Shown here: positions 31,201-43,500 of the stretch, one piece after another
How positions within the stretch are numbered: position 1 is the stretch's first letter
How the letters are laid out: the number at the start of each line of letters is the position of its first letter
Source: Ramazzottius varieornatus
Taxonomy: Eukaryota > Tardigrada > Eutardigrada > Parachela > Ramazzottiidae
Direction of reading: 5' to 3'
DNA length: 64,000 nucleotides
NCBI GenBank assembly: GCA_001949185.1
Contig: BDGG01000002.1
Location: 4,206,448-4,270,447 of the forward strand
Program-made: the position numbers and the translations under genes
Notes under the pieces: model-generated
Database searches by the model: none
Told to the model about the DNA's origin: nothing
Seen by the model: the letters and a program-made list of their open reading frames with translations, nothing else

Positions 31201-33678
31201 AACAAGGACTGCAGAGACAGCTCGTTATTATGACGAAAAGCGATACGAGGCTCATGGAAACACAAGGCAGAAGGCGGTGCTTACATGAAAGACTTTCGGA
31301 AGAGCTCCTTTGCTTCGAGATGGCAAGACAGCCATCAGCTGTTCGAATGGCTTGAATGGTTCGCCCATCGTGAACTCATCTTTCAACATGCCGAAGTTCT
31401 TCAAATCGGAAATGTAGGGAGCGTAGTTGTACGGGTAAAACCTGAACAAACAAAGTACTGTCCCTTGACACCACAATATCAAGCTACCCTCCGATCTGAC
31501 AAATTCAATCTCTTACCATCCCCAGGACGGGACTCCATGGTAGTAGTAGTGCAAATTCCACTGTATGGCTCGTACATATTCACAAGCCAGGTCGGACAGA
31601 GCCTTATCGTCGACCACCATCATGCGCATCTTGTCCTTATAGTACTTCTCTTTGTGAGCGAAAACCTTCGCCTTCGTGATATCTGTCAAGCAAACATGTC
31701 ATTAAAAGTGTGAATGCCGAGCTTCAAAGAAAGTCGGGCTTACCTTCCGTCGATTCTTCCTCCGATGTTTCGTCTGAAGATTCATCCATCCCATTCTGGC
31801 CGTCCTCTTTGTCGAAATCGAACTCGTCGTCACCCACAGGATCCCACAGACTCAGGCCGTTCAGTCCATCTGCAATGTTCGCCCCGCGCTTTGATTCCAT
31901 CCAGCCGACATCCTCCAGCTCATCCTCAACTTTGTTCAGATCGTACTTCTCGAGTTCACTCAGCAAAGCTTGAAAGCGATGGAGATTTAGGTAGCCAGAT
32001 TCGTTAATGTAGCCTTGCAGGGTGGGCAGAACCTCCTTGTACGCTGCGTAGATCTCGTCAAAGGCGCTCTTGTTAATGTGAAGGCCGGGCAAGTGCGGGA
32101 TGAAGTCGTTACCGACCAAGAAACCCATCAGGATCCAGTCGTCGATGATCTTCTCCACATCGTACTTGAATTTGAGCTCTCCCTGGAAAAACTGCTTTAT
32201 TAGCGGATAAATTTTGAATTTCTGTCGATAGAAGTATGACCTATTGAGATTTGTTTGTGGATCCTTCAGATAAGAGACAACGATGCCAGTTGGCTTACCG
32301 CAAGTCCTTCGAATTCGTGACTAAGGTAATCTCGTAAAATGGATAAGTGTAGCAAATGGAAAGTTATCTTCTCAGGCTTCGTTTCCCTGTAAGAAATAAT
32401 GCTGGACACCCGGATACGAATAGGTTGGTGTACGGGAAGACAAATACTTACACCGCCTGGGTGGATTTTCCGAACTTTACTTCTTCGCGCAGGAGGGATA
32501 CAAATGGCTCATGAACGGAAAGACCCAACATAATCTGCAACACCAAGAGTAAAACGACAACGGAAAATGTGAGTTAATCAATAGAACGTCGACGGATAAG
32601 TTAGCGCTTACCAGATCGGCATCCAAGCCGTACAGGCAGTGGCGAGTATTCGGATCGTAGTCCTTCTGAGATCGGATGAATCGAATAAACTCGAGAATTT
32701 TGTGTTCGCCTTCACCAGGCACCTTCAACAATAAGTAAGGAGTATTGAGAGATCTGTTCTGTTACCTGTGTCAGCCACTCTGGTGAGTTAAAAAGAGGAT
32801 ATGGCAGGAGCCCTACCAAATGACTAGAGTAGTGAACATCAACGTTCCTCCAAGTAGGATCCTCCGAAATTTTCCGGGCAATGAAGTATCGCAAATGCAA
32901 ATCCAGTCTTTCCATAAAGTCGGTACCTGTAAAGAGAGCGGAGATGATCAGGCTTTCCTGCTTTAATATGCAATAAACAATTTCACGGTCAAAATATGGG
33001 ATTAAATGCTCTACAGCCTATACTGTACCAGGTGTAATCGCATTCGAATCGAATCTAGCTTCTTCCGATAACTTCTTTCCTTCTCTCTTGGCCTGAAGTT
33101 CTTGCTCTCTGGCTTCCTTGGCCGTTCTGAAATGCCAAAGAGTTTTCGAGGTTCAAATAGGTCGAACCTCAACATTCACATCACGCACCGGAAACGACGT
33201 CCGCGTTGTTGGTTCATCTTGGCTCGCGGTGCCACTCCGTCAATGGCCAGGTACAGAATCTTCTGAGGACGGATGAAACTGAACAGTACCTGCAAAAACA
33301 TCGTTCTTGTCTCGCAAAGCCACGGAGAACGTTCGGTTATTTCTGGGATTATGCGGATATCTCACCTCCACATAGCTGAACACCGCTTTGTAGATTTCTT
33401 CCTCCGTTATCCGAAAATTGACATCGGCATCATTCGGGTGAGAGCAGTGATGGATAATGCCATTCATATCCAGGTAGAAGTTGTCAAAGACAGGTATCTA
33501 GAAGAATTTCCAGGAATTCATTCTGGTGATCGAACTGACGATACGAAAGTACAGTAATGAAAATACTGTACGTATAGGAGGCCGTGGCATAACGTTATCT
33601 TACCTCTTCTTCCTTCACGAACGAACTGAGGCAAGGATACCTCTCCGAAATCCAGCGATAAAACTTCGGAACTCCCAT
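28257..33678 (-). CDS. XRN1: 5'-3' exoribonuclease 1
   Basis: XRN1 is the main cytoplasmic 5'-3' mRNA exonuclease, acting after decapping in P-bodies. The start at 33678 ([20 protein letters not shown]) is the invariant family N-terminus. The nuclease core follows over several exons: [49 protein letters not shown] and [10 protein letters not shown] (metal-binding acidic residues), then [20 protein letters not shown]. After an acidic linker come [20 protein letters not shown] and [20 protein letters not shown], then the D1-D4 and SH3-like domains ([31 protein letters not shown]). The protein stops at 28257 just after the SH3-like domain (FLRVHPVYQ), so the long disordered C-terminal tail of the human protein is absent from this model. 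One intron carries a 197-bp MITE. Many introns; not every border was fixed. Confidence 0.93.
29924..30124. mobile_element. 197-bp MITE in an XRN1 intron
   Basis: The element at 29926-30122 is flanked by TA on each side. The left end CACGCAAGACGAGAAATTAT plus GGTAGAGTAAAAATGATGGG recurs inverted at the right end with one mismatch, giving TIRs of about 46 bp. The centre is non-coding. It fits a Tc1/mariner-like non-autonomous element and lies inside an intron, so it should not disturb XRN1 coding. Confidence 0.85.
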
Positions 33679-34226
33679 CTTGGTGTGTGTTACTCCTCAG
33701 TCCTCACGGCTGACGAGCAAAATTACGATAGCGAATATTTGCCGAATAATGCCCTGTGAATCCGGATATTCTAGGACAACCTCTCGCACTTGGAGAATAA
33801 TCGCTTCGGATCGTGGTGGCTTCAGTATACGCCGGCTCAGTGCTCACGGACGTCGTCGTCGTCTCAAAACCTCGTTACACTTGCGAGCAGCTAACAGATT
33901 ATTTACAACATAAGACGCACATTCGTTCGAACTTCGGAGTTCGGATCTCGGAATCTGAAAAGATTTTCCACACTCCACAGAAAATAAATCGGATCTCCTA
34001 TCGGAAGTTCGGCACACTCTGACACTCACTGACACTGTCACTCAGATGGAAAGGTCGTGCCCCGTATCGCAGGGGTACACTAAGGAAATAGGGGGAACCT
34101 GTCAAGAAACCCAAGGGCGTATTGAGGTCCCTAAAGGTCCGCAATTTGGCCCTTCTTCTACGACGTCGCCTGTCAGGCCCGTGCCTGGCACAACTTGAAC
34201 TGACATCCTATGAAAACTTTTTAAAC
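33679..34226. other. Intergenic, XRN1 5' side
   Basis: This contains the expected XRN1 promoter and 5' UTR. A run of CACTCTGACACTCACTGACA-like short repeats lies at 34014-34044. Open frames here have no recognisable content. Confidence 0.4.
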
Positions 34227-36894
34227 TACGAGGGAGAGGTTGTCGAATGGGCCACACCACTTTAGAGTTATGGAGTGGGCCAGTCAGTTTTTTCGCTAAC
34301 TATCCACTATTTCCGTTAAGTTTTCCGATGAAACGCTAGAGAATATCTTTTTGTATGTCTGTGCACAGGTTATTAGCGGAGAAAAATTCAGATGCTCAAG
34401 ATGAGACGCCCGATCTGGAAAATGATTGCATCCCATGTTAAAAAGCCTGAGCATAAAATAGTAGAGAGGCCACAAGGGGCGCTGCTGTCGCCTTTCCGAG
34501 TGACTCACTCAGCAAAACTGAATCGTACAGCAGGGCCAAATTTACAAAACAAGCATACGAAATCGTTTCTGAGGACATTCTCTCATTCATCTCAAGCATG
34601 TCGTCTCCCAAGCTCGTCAGTGCTGCAGAAGCATAAAAGCAGCTAACGGTTGGAGCTGCAGTTCATGCCGTGCAAAAGCTAGGATGGAGCGGACGGAAGG
34701 CAGCAGAATACTACGAAATTCCTCGGACTACTCTACAACGTCGCTTGCTGAACCTGCAACCTGGACGTCACGGTGGGAAGACCAAGATTCCTTCACATGA
34801 AGAGAATGCTCTTCCAGACTTTCTGATCAACAGCTCTGACATAAAGATTCCTCTGAATCGCCAACATTGTGCAGGGGTTATCGTTGAGATGAGCACGCAA
34901 CTGGGTAAGCTTTACACTGTTATTACACTGTTATTACACTGATGTAATTTCCAGTCGAAATTTTCTTTCATGATTTGCATCCTGTATTTGTGTTCGTATT
35001 GTACTTAGTCCAAATTCCTCGGCAGAATTAGAGCATCCAGCGTTCAAGAATCAGCATTTCCGAAGACTACTGAAGCGACATCCTGATCTGGCGATGCGGG
35101 TGACACATGCCTCCAGCCGTAAAAAAGACCGAGAGTGGACAAGTGAACTCTGCGACAGTTACATAGAGAAGTTGCCGTATCTAGCTGACGAAGGATTCCT
35201 GCAAAAAGCTGAGCAAGTGTGGAATCTCGACTAGACTGCGTTCAACACCTCGGAGATGTTTGACAGAGTAGTGGCTCGAAAAGGTATAAAGCAGATTTGG
35301 TCTCAGTTTGATGGAACTGAGAAAGAAGTTATCACGATTCTGCCTGCTGGAAACACTGCTGGACTCCAGCTGAAATTCACGGCTTTGTATGCGGGAAAGG
35401 CGCATGTCAGATCTCGACTGGATGGGACAAAAGGCATGTGTTATCATTTTGCTAATCCTTCAGGGTATATGGATGCAGAGCTGTTTGCCGAATACATCAA
35501 AGAAGTTGTTTCCAGCCATGACAGAGGACAAGGTACGGTCTTGATGTTTTAAAATATGAGCAAGGTACGTGACGTCATGGAAATTTTGTTTCATCGTACG
35601 TTGGGGCAGAAAGGGTCCATACTTTTGCTCTGTGACTTCACGCGCAAGTTTCTTCCAAGCCAAGTCTGTTTTATATGTTATTTCTGCTGTTTCAGAATGT
35701 CATCTTTGTCGACGGCCACTTCTCTCATGTCAACAACGAGCTACTGCACAGTACTGCAAGCAGTTCTACGAAGAAGATAAAACTGCATATCTTTTGCCTG
35801 CCAGCTGGGCAGACAAACCATCTTCAGCCTTTCGATGTCTCAGTTTTTGGACAAGTTAAAAGAGCCTGGAAAGATTACCTTCGACATCGACGTCTTATTC
35901 CTGGAGGAATGGTAATGCAGTATTTGGCTATTTTGGTGGGCTCTACTTGTCTGTAATCTGTGCTGATTGCAGGTGACAAAAGATAACATTCTGTCTCATC
36001 TTGTCAGCTTGTGGTACTTCGAACAAGATTGTCCACTTCGATTTGCCTTCAATGTAGGTTCCAATCTAAAGTCTGGGTTCGAGAAACGTCATTCGTCGAA
36101 CTGTCAAGCCTCATAACTGTCCAGGAAAGATATCAGGATCCGCCATGGAAAACCAGCAAGCAAATTTCGATCGTGTGCTGCAGGTAGTGAGAAACGAACT
36201 CAACATTACTGGTGAGAAGGACCTCGAAGACGTTAAAGGGTACCTCCGTTTAAAGCAACTGGGAGTCACGGCAGGAACGGTCACCGCAGTAGCGCTTCAG
36301 AAGACACTCTTTGGCGAGGCACCAACAAAGTAGCGTCGAGTAAAGAATGAACATCTTCCGACAGAAGCTGGATGTTTAATCACGTCGGAAACCTACGAAA
36401 AAGCCAGAGACAAGTTCAATACCGAACAGAAAGTCAAGAAAGCCGTTCGAACATCCAAAAGAAAAGCTCCAGAGGCAGAAGAAAAGCATAAGGCACCAAC
36501 GAAGACTGCCCGGATGACTGTCGAAAAGAAATAACGCACTGATAAGAAGCAAAAGTGTTCCTAATTTACCGTGAACTCTGTGGAATCCGATGTTACGGTC
36601 GAATCTCAGTTCTTTTACCTCTTAGATGTCTTAGCGATAGTTCAAGTCTTATGTGAAGTTGTGGTGAAGAAGTCAGGTGTAAGGCAAACCCTTCCGTTGA
36701 GATTGTTAAAATCATTTGCAGCGTAAAGCTGGACCGTAAGCAACATACCACAAATCTAAACCTGCGGTTTAGCTCGAACCGCCAGTTGAACAAGCGCATT
36801 ATGTGTGGTGCCACCCTATACCACAGCTATTTTTGCGGTGGCCCACTCCATAAACCCAAAATGATGTGGCCCACTCGATAACCTCTCCCTCGTA
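34227..36894 (+). mobile_element. pogo/Tigger-like DNA transposon, near full length, inactivated
   Basis: The element at 34229-36892 (2,664 bp) is flanked by TA on both sides. The TIRs are about 50 bp: CGAGGGAGAGGTTGTCGAAT at the left and, inverted, CGAGGGAGAGGTTATCGAGT at the right, both followed by GGGCCACA and later ATGGAGTGGGCCA. The interior carries the remains of a transposase on the plus strand. TA duplication, an N-terminal helix-turn-helix and a DDE catalytic region together place it in the Tc1/mariner superfamily, pogo branch. Confidence 0.88.
34667..36532 (+). pseudogene. DDE transposase with in-frame stops
   Basis: Conserved blocks in order: an HTH region (QKLGWSGRKAAEYYEIPRTT, LQRRLLNLQPG); EHPAFKNQHFRRLLKRHPDL; a catalytic block ending VWNLD, then a TAG at 35232-35234, then TAFNTSEMFDRVVARKG; SQFDGTEKEVITILPAGNTA; VIFVDGHFSHVNNELLH near 35700; LPAGQTNHLQPFDVSVFGQV; and a C-terminal MENQQANFDRVLQVVRNELN region. 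A second in-frame TAG lies at 36331-36333, before a Lys-rich tail (VKKAVRTSKRKAPEAEEKHK) ending in TAA at 36532. At the first TAG the family normally has Glu (LDET), next to the first catalytic Asp. Introns appear to separate the blocks. The two stops make it unlikely to be active. Confidence 0.82.
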
Positions 36895-37910
36895 ATTGCA
36901 TTCTGAGTCACAGGAAGTAATTCAATGGTTGGGAACTTGGGATACGCGCTGCCATCATCCCAGTTCCCGTTTTCTTCCCTCTTAGCCTCCCTCGGCGGCA
37001 ACAGTACCCGCAAGGGTGCCGCCCCGCGAATTAGTAGTTGCAACACGTATCCCCCTCTGGGAGTGCCTTTGAAAACGTTTATCAAAATGAGCAGTGGTCA
37101 GAGTAGATCAGTAAGGCGGGGCTAGTTTGAAAAGTATGGAGCGGGAACAAAGATAAAATTATGTCAGATAGACCAACCAAGATTGTCCAAGGTAGAGGCT
37201 CTATTTGCTGATTGGTTGTTTGCGGATATTCTTTAATTTCATACCCCGCTCTATATGATGTCATCTGGCCTTTCTGTTCCACTCTGTCCAGTGGTTAAAT
37301 ATCAATCAAAACTTCAGTGAGTTCAAATGGAATAAGTGGACACGACTTGGTTTCGATTTGACCACGTAAAGGAACCACGCTTTGAAGTAAGCGGTTAACT
37401 GAGTGGACGGTAGGTAAGCTGAAGTTACTTAAGTTAATCGTCACGAAGTCAGTATGTATGCGCATCGAGGAGAGAGATTTACCTTTATTGAAAAAGGAAC
37501 CGCCACCATGTAGGTGGTAGCCTTTCGACTCGGTAGCAAAAGAATTAACAACTTAACAAGTAGCGAGTTAACGAGACAACTAACAAGTAACGGTAATCCA
37601 GCTGATCGTGGTATACACGTGTACTCTAATTTCATTCAGTTGCAAACTTGCAGCCGACTTTGTATCCTGTTCCAGTATTCAAGGAATAAATTTCTGAGTT
37701 TCCTTTACGGGTTGCATCCTGGACTGCTGCTGGAAGAACGAGCTCTTGTTGTACGAGCAAGTCGTATACTGGATCAAGTCGAAACGTTCACGAGCCTTGG
37801 CTTGAGCTTCCGGGTGTCTGAAAGCTCTCCTTTGAGGTGTGTGACACTGGAATTGTCACCTTATATTCTTTGCAGCAATCAGCTATAGTCAGACCGGCTA
37901 CTGCGCCTTC
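36893..37910. other. Intergenic, threonine aldolase 5' side
   Basis: About 1 kb without recognised genes. It holds short direct repeats such as AACAAGTAGCGAGTTAACGA followed by AACTAACAAGTAACGG (37554-37592). The promoter of the threonine aldolase gene should lie at its right end. Confidence 0.4.
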
Positions 37911-39357
37911 TTGAAGATGACTTCCGCTTTCCGGCAACTACTGCGAAGACCTGCTGCATCATGGACACTAAAACAGAACAGCCGGTTCTTTTCAGAAAGC
38001 TCTTCTCCTTATTATGGAGGACACGACTTCGAAAAGACCTATGGTTATCAGTCCATCCGGAATTCAGCTAGCTTCGACTCCAAAGCAGCTTTGGTCGATA
38101 TGAGATCCGATACGATCACTATGCCGACCAAAGAAATGAGAGACGCAATGGCGAACGCCGTTGTGGGAGACGACGTGTACTACGAGGACCCGACAGTGAT
38201 CCAGTTAGAAAGAAAGGCCGCGGAAATGTTCGGCATGGAGTCTTCGTTGTTTGTGCCATCCGGAACCATGGGAAACCTCATTGCTGTCTTGATTCACTGT
38301 AAATCGCGTGGAAGTGAAGTGATCGTCGGGGACAAGGCCCATATTTTCAAGTACGAGCAGGGCGGGGTCGCACAGTTTGGTGGAGTTCACGTGAAAACCA
38401 TTCCCAACTTACCGAACGGAGGTTTCGAGATCAGGGATGTAATCGCTGCTACTCGATCAGAGGATGTCCACTTCCCACGGACCGCAGCACTCTGCTTGGA
38501 GAACACCCATAACGTTTGCGGTGGCAAGGTCCTATCGTTATCGTTTATAGACCAGGTAGCAGCGTAGTAAGAGGCGTGAATGCATGTCGGCCACGATGGA
38601 TGAATCGGCCACCCATCAAGTTCCTACGTGACACAAGCGGGGTATGAGGGGTGACCGATTCATCCTTTTTGCCTCAACTAGCGTATCAAATCTTCACTGT
38701 TCTATTCATAAAGTCTGTTATTTTCAGGTGACGAAAGCAGCCAAAGATAATGGCATTCCAGCTATTCACATGGACGGAGCTCGTATTTTCAATGCCGCTG
38801 TCGCTCTAAAGGCTTCTGCTTCCCGACTGCTGAGGGATATCGACTCCGTTAGCGCTTGCCTTTCGAAGGGTCTCTGCGCACCCGTTGGATCCCTCGTAGC
38901 CGGAAGTGACAAGTTCATCTACGAAGCTCGGCGGTTACGGAAAGCTCTCGGTGGTGGAATGCGTCAAGTGGGGCATGTTGCGGCAGCTGGGTTGATCGCC
39001 ATAGAGAGCATGGTGGACAGGCTGGAACTGGATCATCGACGTGCTCGTCGTTTGGCCCAGGCCATCACAGACTTAGAATGCCCGTTTTTTACGGTCGACG
39101 TGGACGGCGTGCATTCCAATATCGTCATGATTGATCTACCAAGTCCAGATCGGCTGACACCGTTGCAGTTTTGCCAGAGATTAGTATCGGTGACGGAAGC
39201 GGAGAAGAAAGCGTGCGGAGGACATTCCGCTTATGTACGCTTCCTTCCATTCAGTGACACGGTTACACGTGCCGTTGTTAACAATAATCTGTCCGAAGAA
39301 GATATCGAACGCGTAATAGCCAAACTTGAGTTCCTGTCTAGAGAGATAAGTACCTGA
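37911..39357 (+). CDS. L-threonine aldolase, PLP-dependent
   Basis: Threonine aldolases split L-threonine or L-allo-threonine into glycine and acetaldehyde. Two exons (37911-38555 and 38728-39357) sum to 1,275 nt, 424 residues. The N-terminus MKMTSAFRQLLRRPAASWTL is basic, Ser/Ala-rich and lacks acidic residues, suggesting mitochondrial import. The catalytic domain begins at VDMRSDTITMPTKEMRDAMA (about residue 62), followed by VVGDDVYYEDPTVIQLERKA, FVPSGTMGNLIAVL, LCLENTHNVCGG and IHMDGARIFNAAVAL. The PLP-binding lysine is in VSACLSKGLCAPVGSLVAGS, intact. The C-terminus ends NLSEEDIERVIAKLEFL. The second ATG (37917) is also possible as the start. It converges on CYLD, 290 bp away. A poly(A) signal lies at 39581. 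Confidence 0.93.
38597..38665. repeat. Short hairpin in the threonine aldolase intron
   Basis: GGATGAATCGGCCACCC at the left pairs with GGGTGACCGATTCATCC at the right with one mismatch. It sits wholly inside the intron between 38555 and 38728. Confidence 0.6.
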
Positions 39358-39580
39358 TTTCCTACAGAATTTTTATTTTGCTCTGCAAACTGCGACCAAT
39401 CTCAGCGTCGCAGACGGTGGTTTTTAGTGGGTTTTGATTTCCTTCCGGTTCCTGTTTCACCCATTATTTTTTGAATGATTGTTTTATATATTGGACTCTA
39501 GAGCTTTTCCCATAACTCGTAAAACGTTCAGTGAGACATACGTATGCACTTCTGTAAAAGAAAGAGAACTGCTCGAAAAA

Positions 39581-39586
39581 AATAAA
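39581..39586 (+). terminator. Polyadenylation signal, threonine aldolase
   Basis: AATAAA 224 bp after the stop codon at 39357 and the first good signal downstream on the plus strand. It lies 61 bp from the CYLD stop, so the two 3' UTRs probably overlap. Confidence 0.5.
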
Positions 39587-39646
39587 CCGTATATCAATCA
39601 CGAAGATCGCTAAAGATCCATCAAGAAGGCAAATCGAAAGACTTCA

Positions 39647-42600
39647 TCAAAAGTTAGGAAGTAAACTACCTGTAGCAGGCGGCTGTGGCTTGGTAGGCTG
39701 GTACATACATAAGTAGCAGTCTTCGAAGAAGCGATTGACGGGAGTAGGCAACTGTTCGTTCCGCTCAAGTATGCCCATCAGCTTCTTATGCCCATCTTCT
39801 TGCAAGTACTCGTTCACTTCTGGACAAAGAGTTACTTCCGGAATGTTGAAACCAGCGTTACCTTCACCCCCTTCGCGATCCGCCATCGAGTCCATGAAGT
39901 GCCAGACATCCGAGCCATCCTTGGCGAACGTCACATAGTGGCTAGTCTTGATACAGAGAACTGCGAAAAGCTCCATTGTTAGGCGACCTTGACTAATGGA
40001 TGGGTCGCTGGAGATGGTCAGTTCTTTAGAGTGGTGGTTTGGATGCTTCTTGTGACGGACGGAGAAACATGTACGGCAGAAGGCCATGGAACTCAGCAGA
40101 GACGGGCTGATCTCTTCGTTGTCTTTCCATTTGAAGCAGTCACGGCATTCCAACTCTGCCTGGTTATCTTGACAGAGGCTGCAGATTCGGGGAGCGCCGA
40201 TCACTGCGTCGGTCACGTCTATGATGGGACTTGGTAAAATCAGGCGGTACATCTTGTATTGTGCACCGGAGCGTGGTGTCTGTAGAATCAAACATCGAGG
40301 CGCCTAAAGAAGAAAAATACACATTCGGGTTCTGTACCGGATTGATAGAACACAAACAGTATGCCGGTAAACACGCGCTTATGCAGCGCTATTCTTTCTG
40401 TACCTGCATACACCATACACCGTATTCACCATTATACTGGGTTATGTAGGTGGACGAGGTAACTGATTGACACGAGGAAGGTAGATAGCTCTGCGTTTCA
40501 TCTACCTGCATACGCTGACCATCAAGCTTCCCATTATCTAAGGTATGCAGTTGAATAAGGTACGGTACCACGTTATAACAAGATTTTTGCGTAGTCTAAC
40601 AGATCGAAACAAAGCCGCACTGATAAAACTCTGCAAAATTACCTCTTTGAATCGTACATCTGCATCGACCAGTGACTGATCAAACAGTTCTTGGATAGTT
40701 GGGATTGGCTTCGACTGGTTCTTCTCGACAAAGAGAGTATACCAGTTGGCGTCCAGTGTGGACATCTTTAGCAACGGATCGATCGTTAGGATGTGCTCCA
40801 GAAGGGTGTGAAGTAATTCTTCCGGGTCCTTTTCTCTGTCCGTCAAGCCTTCCACATCGCCAAAACTGTCCAGAAGCTCCCGTAGTTCCATCATATTCTC
40901 ACTGTTCACAAAAAAGTCTTTCTGAAGCGGGGCAACGATCCCATCGCGCAAAACTTCCTGCAGTAATTATAAGAACACTTGTTGGTTTCATTCAGCGACG
41001 CTTCTTATTGTTTTCTCCACACAGTTTAAACTTACCTGAACTTCTTCATAACCTTGTATGTTGCCTTTTGAGCGTGGGCGTTGTAGGATCTCTTCGAAAA
41101 CGTTGGAGAAAGCGAACATGCCGAACAAGGTGGCGTCCATGTAGCATGAGTTTTTATGTCCCTGGATTCCACGGTTCCTCCCCGAAGTCTTAGCGTGATC
41201 GATCTGTCTCAGAACGGCGACAGATCGAGGTGGTGCTGGTTTGCCTACGTTCAGTTCCCGGGCCACGGAAAGTCTACCTTTCCTTCCTATAAACACCTCA
41301 AACCATCAGCTGCTGCAAAACGAGGTTTCAATTGAACAGACAGAGTATACTTCAAGTGGCTGATCTAACAAATACTTCGATATTAACACGTAAGACCCAG
41401 GCAAACACAACAACAAGATCATTTTCCAAGTGGCGCGCACTTTTAGCCAGTGACACTGGAAAGGTACGCCATTTGGTACGCCATTTGTCGAGCTTGCTCG
41501 CCAAGCTCTCATAGTATGATCGGTTACGAACCTCCAAACTGAGGTGCTGCCACACGAGTTATCCCTTCGCTCACATTCTCATTACGATCGTGTCGGACCA
41601 TGGCGTCATTCCGAGTGGTGATTTCCTCCTGTCGCTGAACAACAGGCACTTCCGGTGAAGGGTTCGGGTGGACCGACATGGCTTCTCTGACTAACAACTT
41701 GGCGTTATTGGCCTCCTCGTCTGGGTTGTAAAACTTAGTATGCGATTTGGAACGAGAGACATTAAAGCACCCAACAGCTTTCTCACTCGAGTCGTTTTGA
41801 AATGGCTGGCCATGCCTTCGATCTCCAGACGGACTTCTTCGCGGTTGTGGTGTGTCAGCAAGCATGTTCAACTGCGCATCGGCTCGTCGAGCTGGCCGAG
41901 TCTCCCGCTGAGACTCGGATTGTTGGTGTGGGAATCTTACGGCCAATCGTTCACTCACTTCGGGAGTTACCTCCACACCAGTTGAACGGACAGAAGACAC
42001 CGAGGACGCGGACGATGCAGTGGAAGGATAGCTTGCCGTGGATGACACACTGGGCGCGGAAGGGTAAGCAGCCGGAGCCGGAGGTTTCTTGACTATGTCG
42101 CTGTAGCTTGGCTGGCGAACGAAGCCGTTACTCTGGCCTGCCTGAATCTTCACGGGGCCCTGCTTGGACACCACCAGCTTCTTTTCTTCCTCAGCGTTCC
42201 ACTGGACCGTTGGCTCATCTGGCAACAGCGTAAGGTAAGCCAGCGGGACGTAACTGGCAAAACCTGGCCTGGAGACGAACAGCTGGGTACCGTCGTATAG
42301 TCCTGTTCCGTGTCCCAGAGAGAAATCCTACATGGAATCCCATTGGGTTACATGGATGGCACATAACAAAAGCTAGGTTAGTTAACTTTTCGTATCAACT
42401 TTGGTAGGTAAGCTTACCAATTCTAGTCCGGCGTACAGTTTCGAGTCTCGAGCGTTGTTATCCAGATACCCAATCCACCGCACTGATCCCACCATCTTGG
42501 TTCCTGTATCATCGAAGTAATACACTCGACTGTCAAGCTTAATATCCGCACCTTGGAGGGCGCCGATAGGGACAGCTTCAGGAACGCCTTTGATGGTGTT

Positions 42601-43500
42601 TGAGTCTTTTGCTGGTTGACGGTCCTGTTTCACGCTGTCCAGTAAGTGGGAACCGAGGTTGACGGTCGAAGTGGCCAAGTTCGTCATAGCAGGTAGCAAT
42701 CCTATTTTACTCAACGCCTTCTTGCTTTCCTCCTTTATGTTCTTCACGATTGGCATGTGCTTAACCTCACCATCGGCTGGAAAGGTAGGGTAAATTCCGT
42801 TGGTGGTTCCCGGTGAAGTTGAACGACGACCACCGGATGCAAAATACGAAGAAGGGCTATCGACTATGTTGATCATCCGTTTGCTGGGATCCATGCCATT
42901 GGCATTCCGGTCTGCAACGGACTCTCTCGGTGGTGAGATGTGCTCGACGGTGACAAAGAGACCGGCTCCAGCTCTGCAGCGAAAGTAAGGATGACCATTG
43001 AAGCTTCCATCGCAATCGCCATGACCAACGTGATGAGGCAGCTCCAGACCGAAGTAAATTCCGGCTCTTTTGCCTTTCACAGGTCCAACATACCGCACGA
43101 CGCCAGGGTATGACATGTCGTGGAAAGCTACCGTGACAAGAGAGTCTGACTGACATGTGGAGGCGAAGTTCAAGCGCTTACTGGCTAAAAGCTTGATTCG
43201 CGTCGAATAGTCCAGTACCGGAAGGAGGAGATCCACGGCGAAGGTGCCAATGTTCGTGACATCTTTAATGCTGCATTCGAGAAGCACGTCTCTGCGCTCG
43301 ATCGATATGAGGGACAGCTGTTCTTGTCCCGGTCGAAAGTCCTCGACAACACACACTTCTTCGAAAATCTCTCCAGGATGAACCTTTGTGGAGGCAGCCG
43401 AGACAGCTCGGTCCGAAACCAACGCTTTCGCCACCAGGCTGTTGATGACAATAAACTTTCTGTTGGACGCCGGTGATGCTTGAGCGTTCCTGGCAGCCAT
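39647..43500 (-). CDS. CYLD: CYLD deubiquitinase
   Basis: CYLD is a USP-family deubiquitinase that removes Lys63- and Met1-linked chains and restrains NF-kB and JNK signalling. Start MAARNAQASPASNRKFIVIN at 43500; the first exon runs to about 42418. CAP-Gly 1: VAFHDMSYPGVVRYVGPVKG with GIYFGLELPHHVGHGDCDGS. CAP-Gly 2: RVYYFDDTGTKMVGSVRWIG, AGLEL then, after an intron, DFSLGHGTGLYDGTQLFV. A Ser/Pro-rich linker follows (42328-41537). The USP domain has the catalytic Cys in GIQGHKNSCYMDATLFGMFA, the insertion with zinc-binding CSLCQDNQAELECRDC and FCRTCFSVRHKKHP, the catalytic His in IKTSHYVTFAKDGSD and Asp in HFMDSMADREGGEG. All three catalytic residues are present. It has two clear CAP-Gly domains versus three in human. 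Its start faces CHEK1 head to head. Confidence 0.94.
41424..41482. repeat. Hairpin, CAAGTGGCGCAC family (CYLD intron)
   Basis: TTCCAAGTGGCGCGCACTTT pairs imperfectly with AAAGGTACGCCATTTGG; the right arm is followed by a second copy of TACGCCATTTG. It lies in the CYLD intron between about 41301 and 41536. Confidence 0.7.

Noticed and set aside
30720-31355. 211-codon plus frame
   Set aside because: It lies antisense to well-matched XRN1 exons ([28 protein letters not shown]) and has no features of its own.
42800-42988. Plus-strand frames within CYLD exon 1
   Set aside because: Antisense shadows of a confidently identified coding exon.
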